From NCBI GenBank assembly GCA_947627615.1, contig CANQWS010000007.1:24411-88410 (forward strand): 64,000 nt of DNA. Reading direction: 5' to 3'. The DNA comes from an uncultured Muribaculaceae bacterium. GTDB taxonomy: Bacteria > Bacteroidota > Bacteroidia > Bacteroidales > Muribaculaceae. Shown in pieces: positions 50,089-56,857 of the stretch (within the stretch, counting starts at the first letter, position 1; each line of letters opens with the position of its first letter). Position numbers and translations under genes: made by a program. A model generated the notes under the pieces. That model worked only from the letters and a program-made list of their open reading frames with translations. It ran no database searches and was not told where the DNA came from.

Positions 50089-50119
50089 TTGGATTATAAA
50101 TTAATTTTATGTATGTTTG
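50089..50119 (+). promoter_or_regulatory. Host-type promoter
   Basis: TTG 50089-50091 and TATGTTTG 50112-50119 with 20-base spacing, before a cluster of five very small genes. Confidence 0.85.
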
Positions 50120-50141
50120 TGGTACACTAATTTCTTAGAGT

Positions 50142-50357
50142 ATGAGTGAGTTTATATATCATATGTGCGAGGATGCTGATTCTGTTGAGTACAGTGGGTT
50201 TAGCTTAGCTTCTGATTCTTCTTTATCGGCTGATGCGTCAAAGGTAATGTCCGCCTTGTCATCTCACGTTCGTTCTGATTCTGGTTATTTCGCTCCGGCT
50301 CCGCAGGATGAGAGTGATGCTTTGACAGCTTGGCTTATTGCTTTTGCTGGTTTTTAG
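50142..50357 (+). CDS. Small acidic protein, first of a host-promoter pair
   Basis: 71 residues, acidic and Ser-rich. The N-terminus MSEFIYHMCEDADS resembles the start of antitoxin A1 at 16.7 kb (MSDFIKAVCAAED) and of the late protein at 28.2 kb. It has its own host-type promoter and is followed one base later by a basic protein of 74 residues, so the pair has the outline of a toxin-antitoxin module; no known toxin fold is demonstrated. Confidence 0.55.
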   Translation: MSEFIYHMCEDADSVEYSGFSLASDSSLSADASKVMSALSSHVRSDSGYFAPAPQDESDALTAWLIAFAGF

Positions 50358-50358
50358 G

Positions 50359-50583
50359 ATGAATGTCAAGATAGTATATTCGCTGACAGCTCAGCAGGAG
50401 ATTGCACAGTTGCAATCGTTATTGGGTCGTGTCTCAACAGATTCCACATTTTCATATGTTCCGGAGTGTTTAAGTTCCATTGGTACTATTTTACATTACC
50501 TTTCTTCTGATCCAAAGCATATTCCTGCTGTTTATCATGTTCATAAATTATGGCGTGATTTTAAGGGGTACTTAGGTGCCTAG
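50359..50583 (+). CDS. Small basic partner protein
   Basis: 74 residues from ATG 50359; longer in-frame starts lie in the previous gene. It opens MNVKIVYSLTAQQEIAQLQSLLG, resembling in pattern the first strand and helix of ParE/RelE-type toxins, and ends with a basic helix (YHVHKLWRDFKGYL). The similarity is too weak to name it. Its closeness to the acidic upstream gene suggests the two act together. Confidence 0.5.
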   Translation: MNVKIVYSLTAQQEIAQLQSLLGRVSTDSTFSYVPECLSSIGTILHYLSSDPKHIPAVYHVHKLWRDFKGYLGA

Positions 50584-50625
50584 TTAGAGCCGTCTAAGCA
50601 TGCTGACGGTTTGAATTCTCATAGG

Positions 50626-50823
50626 ATGGTGTTTCGAGTTATGTCTGCCGAGTCTGGGTTTTATGGGTTAGATGATCCTAGGTTTCCATGGCTTCGGGAT
50701 AGAGTTGGTGACTTGAGTACTGTTGACTTTGTGGTACATATTTGGGTTGGGTGTTTTGATTATCATACGAATATAAAATCTAGGTCACGTTCTAGCGTAA
50801 AAGATTCGTTTACGTGTTTTTAG
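50626..50823 (+). CDS. Small unknown protein
   Basis: 65 residues from ATG 50626, or 60 from ATG 50641. Mixed composition (GFYGLDDPRFPWLRDRVGDL) with a basic C-terminus (SRSRSSVKDSF). No domain recognised. It is part of the 50.1-51.3 kb cluster of tiny genes. Confidence 0.4.
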   Translation: MVFRVMSAESGFYGLDDPRFPWLRDRVGDLSTVDFVVHIWVGCFDYHTNIKSRSRSSVKDSFTCF

Positions 50824-50830
50824 TGTTCGC

Positions 50831-51079
50831 GTGAAGTATTGTATGTCGTGTGGGTTTATATTTATAGAGATGCCGTTTGTAGGTAAGATTTGCAAAGATT
50901 CTACTGTACCTGCTTATGAGTTAGGTTCTTTGTCTACTCAGGAGGAGTTGAATGCTGTTATTGACGCTGCTATGGAGCGGGCTGCGGTGACTGATCTGGG
51001 CTGCTATAAGGCTGCGCCGGGTACGCCGTGGGAGCAGCGCGAGATTCTTGAGCGGTTAGGGGCTAGGTTCCGACAGTAA
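50831..51079 (+). CDS. Small unknown protein
   Basis: 82 residues if started at GTG 50831; ATG 50843 or ATG 50870 are alternatives and the last gives a 69-residue protein starting MPFVGKICKDS. The C-terminal half is a helical segment (TQEELNAVIDAAMERAAV) with a later WEQREILERLGARF helix. Family not recognised. Confidence 0.5.
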   Translation: MKYCMSCGFIFIEMPFVGKICKDSTVPAYELGSLSTQEELNAVIDAAMERAAVTDLGCYKAAPGTPWEQREILERLGARFRQ

Positions 51080-51110
51080 TGTAGCATGGATTTTCTTTAA
51101 TGGATTAGCT

Positions 51111-51296
51111 ATGTGTGATCGTATTGTTGTGGTTAAAAGGGAAGTGAGTGATTCCTCTGTTTTCCTTACGAATCCTTATACTGAAGATGGTGAATCTGGG
51201 TTTGTTGAGGTTATATCCGACGGTATATCTAAGGGCGGTGTTATTTCTATAGACTTTGCCGTAGATATGGCTAGACGGTTTGGTGCTTTAGGCTAG
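51111..51296 (+). CDS. Small unknown protein
   Basis: 61 residues from ATG 51111. Beta-rich start (RIVVVKREVSDSSVFL), then GGVISIDFAVDMARRFGALG. Contains one VSDS tetrapeptide. No family recognised; likely the last gene of the small-gene cluster. Confidence 0.5.
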   Translation: MCDRIVVVKREVSDSSVFLTNPYTEDGESGFVEVISDGISKGGVISIDFAVDMARRFGALG

Positions 51297-51324
51297 TATA
51301 GTTTTTCATTTTATAAATGTAGTT

Positions 51325-51672
51325 ATGGATATCACAGGTATTTTCTCGGAGAGCTTTTGGTGGCTTGCTCCGGCTCTCTCTGCCGCTACGGTTTTGCTGG
51401 CGGGTGTTGTCAATGGTCTTTTTAAGATCACGAAGGGCATCTGGCAGCAGGTTGTGGCTTGGGATATCGGCACGGCGTTGTCGGTTAGTGCTTACTTTGC
51501 GGGTTTGATCAAGATGGGTCAGCCGGAGTGGCTTGGTGTTGTGATGCTGTGTGTAGTAGTTGGTTTGTCTTCGAACGGCATCTATGACATTCCTGCCATC
51601 AAGGCATGGGTCGATGCTTGGTTCGCTAAGAAGCCAACAGCATCAGCAGCTAAGAAGAAGACGCAGAAGTAG
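51325..51672 (+). CDS. Holin-like membrane protein
   Basis: 115 residues with three hydrophobic segments (about 11-32, 47-65 and 72-90: WLAPALSAATVLLAGVVNGLF; ALSVSAYFAGLI; WLGVVMLCVVVGLSS) and a lysine-rich disordered tail (KKPTASAAKKKTQK). The segment SSNGIYDIPAIKAWVDAWF is familiar from holin-like proteins of Bacteroidota phages. Holins form the membrane lesions that end infection. It is followed by a strong terminator. No endolysin gene is adjacent. Confidence 0.7.
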   Translation: MDITGIFSESFWWLAPALSAATVLLAGVVNGLFKITKGIWQQVVAWDIGTALSVSAYFAGLIKMGQPEWLGVVMLCVVVGLSSNGIYDIPAIKAWVDAWFAKKPTASAAKKKTQK

Positions 51673-51700
51673 ATAGCTCTACTCTGTGCATAGGAGTTTA

Positions 51701-51733
51701 GTCCGGATGGCTTTAGCCATTCGGACTTTTTTT
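51701..51733 (+). terminator. Strong terminator after the holin-like gene
   Basis: GTCCGGATGGC-TTTA-GCCATTCGGAC stem (one internal mismatch) followed by seven T. Confidence 0.9.
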
Positions 51734-51763
51734 CGTTTAATATTGTTTTTTTTTTTTATAAAT

Positions 51764-51794
51764 TTGGATTTATAATTTTAATTATCTACTTTTG
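51764..51794 (+). promoter_or_regulatory. Host-type promoter
   Basis: TTG 51764-51766, TACTTTTG 51787-51794, 20-base spacing, in very AT-rich DNA after a long T tract. Confidence 0.85.
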
Positions 51795-51822
51795 TGTTGT
51801 CGACGTAGTTCTCTAGTACATT

Positions 51823-52830
51823 ATGTTCTGCAGCTACGTTGATGGTTTAAAAGTTGCTATTATGCTCATTACGAAGGATAATATTAAGGATTTCTCTTTG
51901 GGGCTTTCATTGTCTTCCGGGGACGTTGTTCAGTTTGATATTGACTGCTACCGTTTGGAGTATGTTTACACTTCCGATTCTGCTGGTTATAGGTTGCTTT
52001 TTCGTGGTGATGCTAACGGTATTTTTAATGCTACACCTCATCCGGATTACGTTGTTACGGAGGGTGGTATGCTGGGCACGGTCTTACGCTTGTTGGGTTG
52101 TAGTGCTGCAGATATCAAAGTGTTCTATCGTATTATTTACGGGATTGATTCGAAGTTGGTTTTTCCTTATTTTCCGCTCGCTTGCCTTTGTTCGACCTTT
52201 AAGTCCGCATGTGCATCGATGTATATCCTTAACGCAGTAGTGGCCGTGTTTGAGCTCATGGGTTATTCAGTCCATCCGTCCTTTGAGTTTAGTCCTGCGT
52301 TTTATGAGTTCATGACTAAGATTCGTGACGTATCGTATGCCGGGCGTAGTACATTTGTTTTAGGTTCTAGGTTCGCGGAAGGTCAGAAGCTTCATTTGGC
52401 GGATATAGATATCTTGCGTAGGTATCATGCTTACGATGCTCTCCTTGAGCTTGCAGGCACCAAAGTTACTGTATCTTTGGTACGCCGAGTTCGTTATATG
52501 TGCAGTTTCGCTTCTGGTGATCCGGATGAGTGTGTACGTTATACTTTTTACGTAGGTAATGAGTCTTTTTCGGTTTCTATGTACTTATTTAAGGAGTATC
52601 ATACATCTTTAGTTAAAAATAATAATTATGGAGAAGAATGTGAAAATGCTTCTGGATTACAAGAACCAGAAGTTGCTGGACTCGTCCGCGGTGTCGGATC
52701 GGGATGTTTGCGCTGCCGTGTCGAAGACCGACCTGAGCTTGCAGCAGTCTCTTTTGGAGACGTATGTGGAGTACTTAGATGCTCAGGAGCGTCTTCGCGG
52801 GTTAAAGTCGTGCTACCCTCTCGATCTTGA
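51823..52830 (+). CDS. Unknown protein whose 3' end overlaps the next gene
   Basis: 335 residues as an open frame. Residues 1-268 look like a normal soluble protein (IKDFSLGLSLSSGDVVQFDIDCYRLEYVY; LHLADIDILRRYHAYDALLELAG). The last 67 residues are read out of frame over the gene at 52,628 and have shadow-like composition (GLVRGVGSGCLRCRVEDRP). A stop may have been lost near 52,620. It has a host-type promoter. Function unknown. Confidence 0.6.
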   Translation: MFCSYVDGLKVAIMLITKDNIKDFSLGLSLSSGDVVQFDIDCYRLEYVYTSDSAGYRLLFRGDANGIFNATPHPDYVVTEGGMLGTVLRLLGCSAADIKVFYRIIYGIDSKLVFPYFPLACLCSTFKSACASMYILNAVVAVFELMGYSVHPSFEFSPAFYEFMTKIRDVSYAGRSTFVLGSRFAEGQKLHLADIDILRRYHAYDALLELAGTKVTVSLVRRVRYMCSFASGDPDECVRYTFYVGNESFSVSMYLFKEYHTSLVKNNNYGEECENASGLQEPEVAGLVRGVGSGCLRCRVEDRPELAAVSFGDVCGVLRCSGASSRVKVVLPSRS

Positions 52831-52978
52831 GGCTATCGCTACGGCGTCGGGGGACGTTTCGGAGTTGAAGGCGGGTGTTGATTTGATCATGTCGCTTCGC
52901 AAGGAGTTTGGCTTCTCAGAGGTCGATCTGGAGTCCTTCGTTCGGTCGTCTAAGACGCAGGATCGGGTCGAGGGTTAG
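52628..52978 (+). CDS. Small helical unknown protein
   Basis: 116 residues. Its ATG is preceded by an A/T-rich stretch (AAAAATAATAATT), the type of start context used in Bacteroidota. Strongly helical and charged (KMLLDYKNQKLLDSS; LLETYVEYLDAQERLRGLKS; GVDLIMSLRKEFGFSEVDLESFV) with codon use like the other phage genes, so this frame, not the overlapping one, is the coding one here. Function unknown. Confidence 0.65.
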   Translation: MEKNVKMLLDYKNQKLLDSSAVSDRDVCAAVSKTDLSLQQSLLETYVEYLDAQERLRGLKSCYPLDLEAIATASGDVSELKAGVDLIMSLRKEFGFSEVDLESFVRSSKTQDRVEG

Positions 52979-53025
52979 TATTCGTTTCAGTTACGCTTCC
53001 TCCTTGTAGGAGGGGCGTAGCTTCT

Positions 53026-53111
53026 GCTCGGATGGTGGAATAGGTAGACACGCCGGATTTAAGCTCCTGTGATCAGCAATGGTCGTGCGGGTTCGATTCC
53101 CGCTCCGAGTA
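53026..53111 (+). tRNA. tRNA-Leu (anticodon UAA)
   Basis: 86 bases with a class II layout. Acceptor GCTCGGA pairs with TCCGAGT (one G-U), discriminator A. Anticodon loop ATTTAAG gives anticodon TAA, the variable arm is long and the T arm is CGGG-TTCGATT-CCCG. CCA is not encoded. A T6 run follows. It reads UUA and UUG. Confidence 0.92.
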
Positions 53112-53129
53112 CTTTTTTGCAACAAATAT

Positions 53130-53160
53130 TTGCAATTTTAAATTAACTTTTTTACCTTTG
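53130..53160 (+). promoter_or_regulatory. Host-type promoter between the two tRNA genes
   Basis: TTG 53130-53132 and TACCTTTG 53153-53160, 20-base spacing. Drives the small gene at 53.2 kb and probably the second leucine tRNA. Confidence 0.82.
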
Positions 53161-53184
53161 CAGTACGTTAATACTTATGATGGT

Positions 53185-53433
53185 ATGCTCAGAATGATTC
53201 ATAGTTGGGTTAAGACGCTTCGTGGCCTTCGTATTAGGGTCAGCGCGGGTTCTTTGCTCTTGCTTAGTTCCGCATCCCCTATTGCTGTGGGGTCTCGCGT
53301 ATGGCATTCTGACTATGGTATCGGCGTGGTGCGTATTGTTGGGACTTGTGAGTATATTGTGAGTTTCGAAGCTGGTTTTGAGAGTTCCACGTATAAGATG
53401 TATTGTAGCAGGGTTCTTTGTTCTTTGGGTTAA
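53185..53433 (+). CDS. Small protein with CarD/UvrD-Tudor-like domain
   Basis: 82 residues from ATG 53185 (the frame is open further upstream into the promoter). The second half, IAVGSRVWHSDYGIGVVRIVG followed by EYIVSFEAG, matches the pattern of CarD/Mfd/UvrD-type Tudor-like domains (GxxVxHxxxGxGxVxxI....xVxF), which contact RNA polymerase or helicases. It stands alone between two tRNA-Leu genes. It may act on host RNA polymerase; this is inference. Confidence 0.5.
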   Translation: MLRMIHSWVKTLRGLRIRVSAGSLLLLSSASPIAVGSRVWHSDYGIGVVRIVGTCEYIVSFEAGFESSTYKMYCSRVLCSLG

Positions 53434-53442
53434 TTTGCATTT

Positions 53443-53526
53443 GCCGTCTTGTCGGAATTGGTAGACGAGAAGGTCTCAAAAACCTTTGTCCTTTAGGACG
53501 TCCGGGTTCGATTCCCGGAGACGGTA
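53443..53526 (+). tRNA. tRNA-Leu (anticodon CAA)
   Basis: 84 bases. Acceptor GCCGTCT pairs with AGACGGT, discriminator A. Anticodon stem AAGGT/ACCTT around CTCAAAA gives anticodon CAA. Long variable arm and T arm CCGGG-TTCGATT-CCCGG. CCA is not encoded. It reads UUG, the leucine codon strongly used by the phage genes here. Confidence 0.93.
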
Positions 53527-53554
53527 CGACTTCCCGACGTGGTTGCCGGGGGTC

Positions 53555-53587
53555 CCCAGCCTTGAAATGGTAGGTGCTGGGTTTTAT
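53555..53587 (+). terminator. Terminator after tRNA-Leu(CAA)
   Basis: CCCAGC ... GCTGGG stem with a 15-base loop followed by TTTT. Confidence 0.7.
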
Positions 53588-53742
53588 ATTGTGCACATTC
53601 CGGTTTTAGCTTGGTTTGGTTTGGTTTGGTTTATCTCTCCGGGTGTGGGTGCGTTGCTAGAGGAGTCTTTCCTACCGTAGATTCCGTTTGCATAGCTGAA
53701 TATCAGGCGTGGCGGCTTGGAGTAGCACGGCAACAGCTAAGT

Positions 53743-53913
53743 ATGGGTTCTTTTGTTTTCACTGCAGTTAACGGACATATGGTTAGTCCTTGCTGGGTTC
53801 CTTACATTCTTATAAGAGGATTTCTCAGGGGTAGTGCAGTGTTTAACGAAGTTTATTTGTGTAGCATTATCCGTTCGCTATGTTGCTTCGACTATAAGGA
53901 TTCGTACTTTTAA
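53743..53913 (+). CDS. Possible small protein
   Basis: 56 residues from ATG 53743; the frame is open upstream to 53611, through a run of TTTGG repeats that is unlikely to be coding. Mixed hydrophobic composition (VSPCWVPYILIRGFL) and some rare codons (AGA, AGG). No promoter found. It could equally be chance. Confidence 0.25.
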   Translation: MGSFVFTAVNGHMVSPCWVPYILIRGFLRGSAVFNEVYLCSIIRSLCCFDYKDSYF

Positions 53914-53989
53914 TACGTTTATGTTTTGTGTTCTTTGATACAGTGAAGACGGCACCGTCGAGAGTGTTACGAATTAAATCTGTAGAAAG

Positions 53990-54138
53990 CCCATGCCTTT
54001 AGGCATGGGATGTAAACGCAGCGTTAAACATTAAGCGTTCGGGCATGGACGTGTTGATTAGTGGCAGTAAGCCCGCTTAGGCGGCAGCCATGTTTGAGTC
54101 AAGAATCCAGCGGCTTTAGCCGTGGGAGTATGTCAATC
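53990..54138 (+). mobile_element. Miniature IS200/IS605-type relic (left-end hairpin fused to tnpB 3' end)
   Basis: A hairpin CCCATGCC-TTTA-GGCATGGG (53990-54009) is joined at once to a stretch matching the last about 115 bases of the tnpB remnant at 6.8-6.95 kb (GCGTTAAACATTAAGCG ... GAATCCAGCGGCTTTAGCCG ... GTATGTCAATC). It therefore keeps both ends and has lost nearly all of tnpB, with stop codons in what remains. Such short derivatives can be mobilised in trans. Confidence 0.75.
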
Positions 54139-54339
54139 TTTCGCTTTTAACCTTCGATGGTCGCTCATCTTTTTTCTTCAGGCAATTCCTTGTGCATGTT
54201 CTGGGTTTAGCCTGTCACTCTCACTTGTTAGTGGCGTGTGCTGTCTTCACTTTTTTTTCAGTGGGGCCTACCTGAAAGTAGAGTAGGGTGTACGTGAATC
54301 AGGGGTTCGATTCCCCATACCAGTCAAGTTTATCGCTGG
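54139..54339 (+). other. Non-coding gap with a lone tRNA T-arm-like hairpin
   Basis: No gene is seen. GGGGTTCGATTCCCC at 54302-54316 is a perfect T-arm, followed by ATACCAGTCA, but no matching acceptor strand or cloverleaf could be found upstream. The stretch before it has a small CACT/AGTG hairpin and a CTAC/GTAG hairpin. It may be the 3' remnant of a tRNA gene. Confidence 0.45.
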
Positions 54340-54360
54340 TTGGTGCTGGCATGCAATATA

Positions 54361-54579
54361 GTGCCTTCGGGGTCCTTTCTGTCGTTTGTTGGCGTTGACG
54401 CTGAAAATTGTCCGAGTGACCTTGAGACGAAGTGTGGTGCTTTGTGCTATGACTTGAGTACGGCCATTGATTACTTTAGGAGTCTTTTTCCTACGTTGAA
54501 TGCTGGTGCGGAGCTTCCGGAATCCATGCTTGTCTTAATTCGTCTTCATGATCTGTTGTCTGCTGTTTTCGTAGAGTAG
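54361..54579 (+). CDS. Small unknown protein
   Basis: About 72 residues from GTG 54361 (TTG 54340 is also open). FLSFVGVDAENCPSDLE, then LSTAIDYFRSLFP and a leucine-rich helical end (MLVLIRLHDLLSAVFVE). The bases before it (TGCTGGCATGCAATATAG) share 14 bases with the region of late promoter copy 9 but lack the full element. It starts a tight gene run that leads to the DnaB-like helicase. Confidence 0.45.
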   Translation: MPSGSFLSFVGVDAENCPSDLETKCGALCYDLSTAIDYFRSLFPTLNAGAELPESMLVLIRLHDLLSAVFVE

Positions 54580-54581
54580 CT

Positions 54582-54758
54582 ATGTCTATCGAGGAGTTGA
54601 TTTTGGAGTTGCAGGTTCTCCAGCAGTCCCATCCGGAGGCGCCTGTTGTTTTTGTTTCTGCTAACGGCGCCCATAAGTATTCTCGTTGTACGACGAGCGT
54701 CTCGGAGGATGGTTCTATTGTGGTACGTCTACAGGACAATGTAGTTAAGAAAAAGTAG
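54582..54758 (+). CDS. Small unknown protein
   Basis: 58 residues from ATG 54582, two bases after the previous stop. IEELILELQVLQQSHPEAPVV is followed by strands FVSANGAHKYS and SIVVRLQ and a lysine end. The start resembles small phage proteins with an EELxxxLxxLxxxxPxxPV motif, usually of unknown role. It lies 9 bases before the next gene. Confidence 0.6.
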   Translation: MSIEELILELQVLQQSHPEAPVVFVSANGAHKYSRCTTSVSEDGSIVVRLQDNVVKKK

Positions 54759-54767
54759 GATTTTGTT

Positions 54768-55475
54768 ATGGGTTTGGATTTCGGATGTCCGTTTCGTTCT
54801 GCTGCGGGTTGCAAGTCTTGTGACTATGTGATCTACCGGAAGTGTTCTACTTTCCGCCAGCATCATCTTCGTCGCTGTGCGTCCGAGCTTGTCCCTTTTA
54901 AGTTCACTACTATTAAGCGTCAGGATGGTTCTGTGTTTATGCCGTCGGCGCCTGTTGTCTGGGGTTTCTGTGAGGTTCCGAACGTTGTGAGTGTTGATAT
55001 GCTGTATCGCAATAGCACTTATGTCTGGTTGTCGGATCGTTTGAAGTCTTTAGCGGTCCGTGCCGCCATCGAGCGTAATACGGCTTTTCCTGTTCAGTAC
55101 TTTAATCTGGAGCGCGTCATTAGTTCTTGCTTTGCTTACAATCGTGGTGAGTTTGACTTTCAGGATTCCATTTACTTTCTTGAGATTTATAGTCGCGGGG
55201 GTCGTGATCCGAAGGCTATTAGCATGGTTGATTCCTTCATCAACTTGGCGTTGAGTATGCATGGTCGGGTGTTCTTGCTTTCGTCGTGGTGTCCGCCTAC
55301 TATCGGGTCAGATTGGTTCGAGCTTCCTGCGCCGCGTATGGTTCGTCCTGCGGCTACGTCTAGTGTAGGGTCTGCATCTTCGCCGTCGGCGCCTTCGCTT
55401 GGTGTAGGTCCTTCGTCGGGTTTGCTGTCTTCTCCTGAGACGCGTCAGTTTCGGGATCATGATGAGATTGTGTGA
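54768..55475 (+). CDS. Cys-rich unknown replication-region protein
   Basis: 235 residues. The N-terminus carries four Cys and two His (CPFRSAAGCKSCDYVIYRKCSTFRQHH is too irregular to name, but a metal site is likely). A middle helical part follows, and the last 45 residues are Ser/Pro-rich and disordered. Its stop overlaps the start of the DnaB-like helicase (TGATG), suggesting a helicase partner or loader. No known loader motif (no Walker box) is visible. Confidence 0.6.
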   Translation: MGLDFGCPFRSAAGCKSCDYVIYRKCSTFRQHHLRRCASELVPFKFTTIKRQDGSVFMPSAPVVWGFCEVPNVVSVDMLYRNSTYVWLSDRLKSLAVRAAIERNTAFPVQYFNLERVISSCFAYNRGEFDFQDSIYFLEIYSRGGRDPKAISMVDSFINLALSMHGRVFLLSSWCPPTIGSDWFELPAPRMVRPAATSSVGSASSPSAPSLGVGPSSGLLSSPETRQFRDHDEIV

Positions 55476-56851
55476 TGCTAGGTTTTGAGATTTACTTTTA
55501 CACGTGTGCGGGCAAGAAGTCGCATCCTGATTTTGACGATTGGTTTTCTCGCTTTTTACAGATTCCTAATTTATCCAAGAATGACAGGCAGGTTCTAGAG
55601 TATACGCTTGCCTGTTCTGCTGCTGGGTGCTATCCGTCTTGGGCATGGTATGGTAAGTATTACCCTACTCCGGACCATGCCTATAATCTCGGTGAGCTTA
55701 GTGTTGCGTATGCGGACATTGTAGATGGCTATAGCCGCCTTAAGTTGGCTACGGATGTCACGGGTTCCCTTAGTAGCACTTCGACTACTAAGGAGCTTGC
55801 GGAGGAGCTTAAGCGTGCGCTTCAGTCTGTCAGTGTTGCTTCGGATGCGAGTGTCGCTGATTTTAGTTCATGGTCCTACGGCGAGGAGCTTAATACACCG
55901 TATGGCGATGGTCTTTCTTTAGGTGTCCCGGAGGTCGACTCGTTGACCAATGGTTTTCAGCCGGGTACGGTTGCTAGCATTTGTGCTTTCACAGGCGGTG
56001 GTAAGACGCAGCTTTGTTTGTCTATGCTGTTCAAGAATGCTAAGGCGGGTCGTAAGATTGTTTATGTGTCCTTAGAGCTAGAGCCTAAGATGGTTTGGCT
56101 TATGCTTGAGACTCGGTACATGTATGAGGTTAAGGGCATCCAGTTAGATTCTCAGGACTTGCTTTTTCATAAGTTGTCGGGCGACAAGTTGAAGGCGGTT
56201 CTTGCTGCCGAGGATGACTTCAAGCGGGACTTCGTTCCTAACGTTCTTGTTGTAGATACTTCGTTGTTCACGAAGTCGGTTTTCACCAATGTCGATAGCC
56301 TTGTTACTTTGTATGGGGTTCTGGATAAGCATTTAGGGGGTCTTGACTGCATTATTTACGACCATGTCAATCAGTTTGACCTTCTGTTTCAGGATCGTGG
56401 TAAGGGCTTAGGAAATTCTATCATTGTCAATCTTCGAGCCGCTTGTTTAGCTTTCACCAATAGTGCGGGTAGTAAGTGCACTACGGTTTTTGCCGTTCAG
56501 GTTAACCGTGCTGGTTTCACCCGTGCGGGTCGTCGTGGCGGGGCTTATGATCTTACAGCTATCTCGGACTTGAATGAGATCGAGCGGACGAGTGCCTACT
56601 GTGTTTTCATGTATACGGGTTTAGACGTTGCGGAGACTCAGGAGACGAAGATCTGTATGATTAAGCACCGTCTTGGTCGCATCTTGCCGGAGCCGGTTAC
56701 GGCTCAGTTTCTGCCGAAGGTTGTTCTTGTGGGCGATAATGTTGAGCTTATCTCTTACGAGGGTGAGTTTGCACAGTTGGGTTCAATGGATGACTTTGGA
56801 TCTTCTAGCGACTCTCTTACGGCGGAGCTTACAGCGGATCTGGGGCTTTAG
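55475..56851 (+). CDS. DnaB-like replicative helicase
   Basis: 458 residues from ATG 55475. The N-terminal domain is divergent. The RecA-like core begins with a DnaB-like entry (TPYGDGLSLGVPEVDSLTNGFQPG), Walker A FTGGGKTQ (172-179), the VYVSLELEP motif, Walker B CIIYDHVNQF (about 293) and the sensor strand FAVQVNRAG. This is the ring helicase that would work with the dispersed primase pieces. The gene ends with an acidic Ser/Asp/Leu tail, and a TnpB element is inserted just behind the stop. Confidence 0.88.
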   Translation: MLGFEIYFYTCAGKKSHPDFDDWFSRFLQIPNLSKNDRQVLEYTLACSAAGCYPSWAWYGKYYPTPDHAYNLGELSVAYADIVDGYSRLKLATDVTGSLSSTSTTKELAEELKRALQSVSVASDASVADFSSWSYGEELNTPYGDGLSLGVPEVDSLTNGFQPGTVASICAFTGGGKTQLCLSMLFKNAKAGRKIVYVSLELEPKMVWLMLETRYMYEVKGIQLDSQDLLFHKLSGDKLKAVLAAEDDFKRDFVPNVLVVDTSLFTKSVFTNVDSLVTLYGVLDKHLGGLDCIIYDHVNQFDLLFQDRGKGLGNSIIVNLRAACLAFTNSAGSKCTTVFAVQVNRAGFTRAGRRGGAYDLTAISDLNEIERTSAYCVFMYTGLDVAETQETKICMIKHRLGRILPEPVTAQFLPKVVLVGDNVELISYEGEFAQLGSMDDFGSSSDSLTAELTADLGL

Positions 56852-56857
56852 CAATTA

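Noticed and set aside
53279..53596. 105-codon minus-strand frame
   Set aside because: Covers the tRNA-Leu gene; the tRNA structure explains the conservation and the peptide looks random.
53611..53742. Upstream extension of the 53.7 kb frame through TTTGG repeats
   Set aside because: Low-complexity sequence directly after a tRNA terminator; no start context or codon bias.
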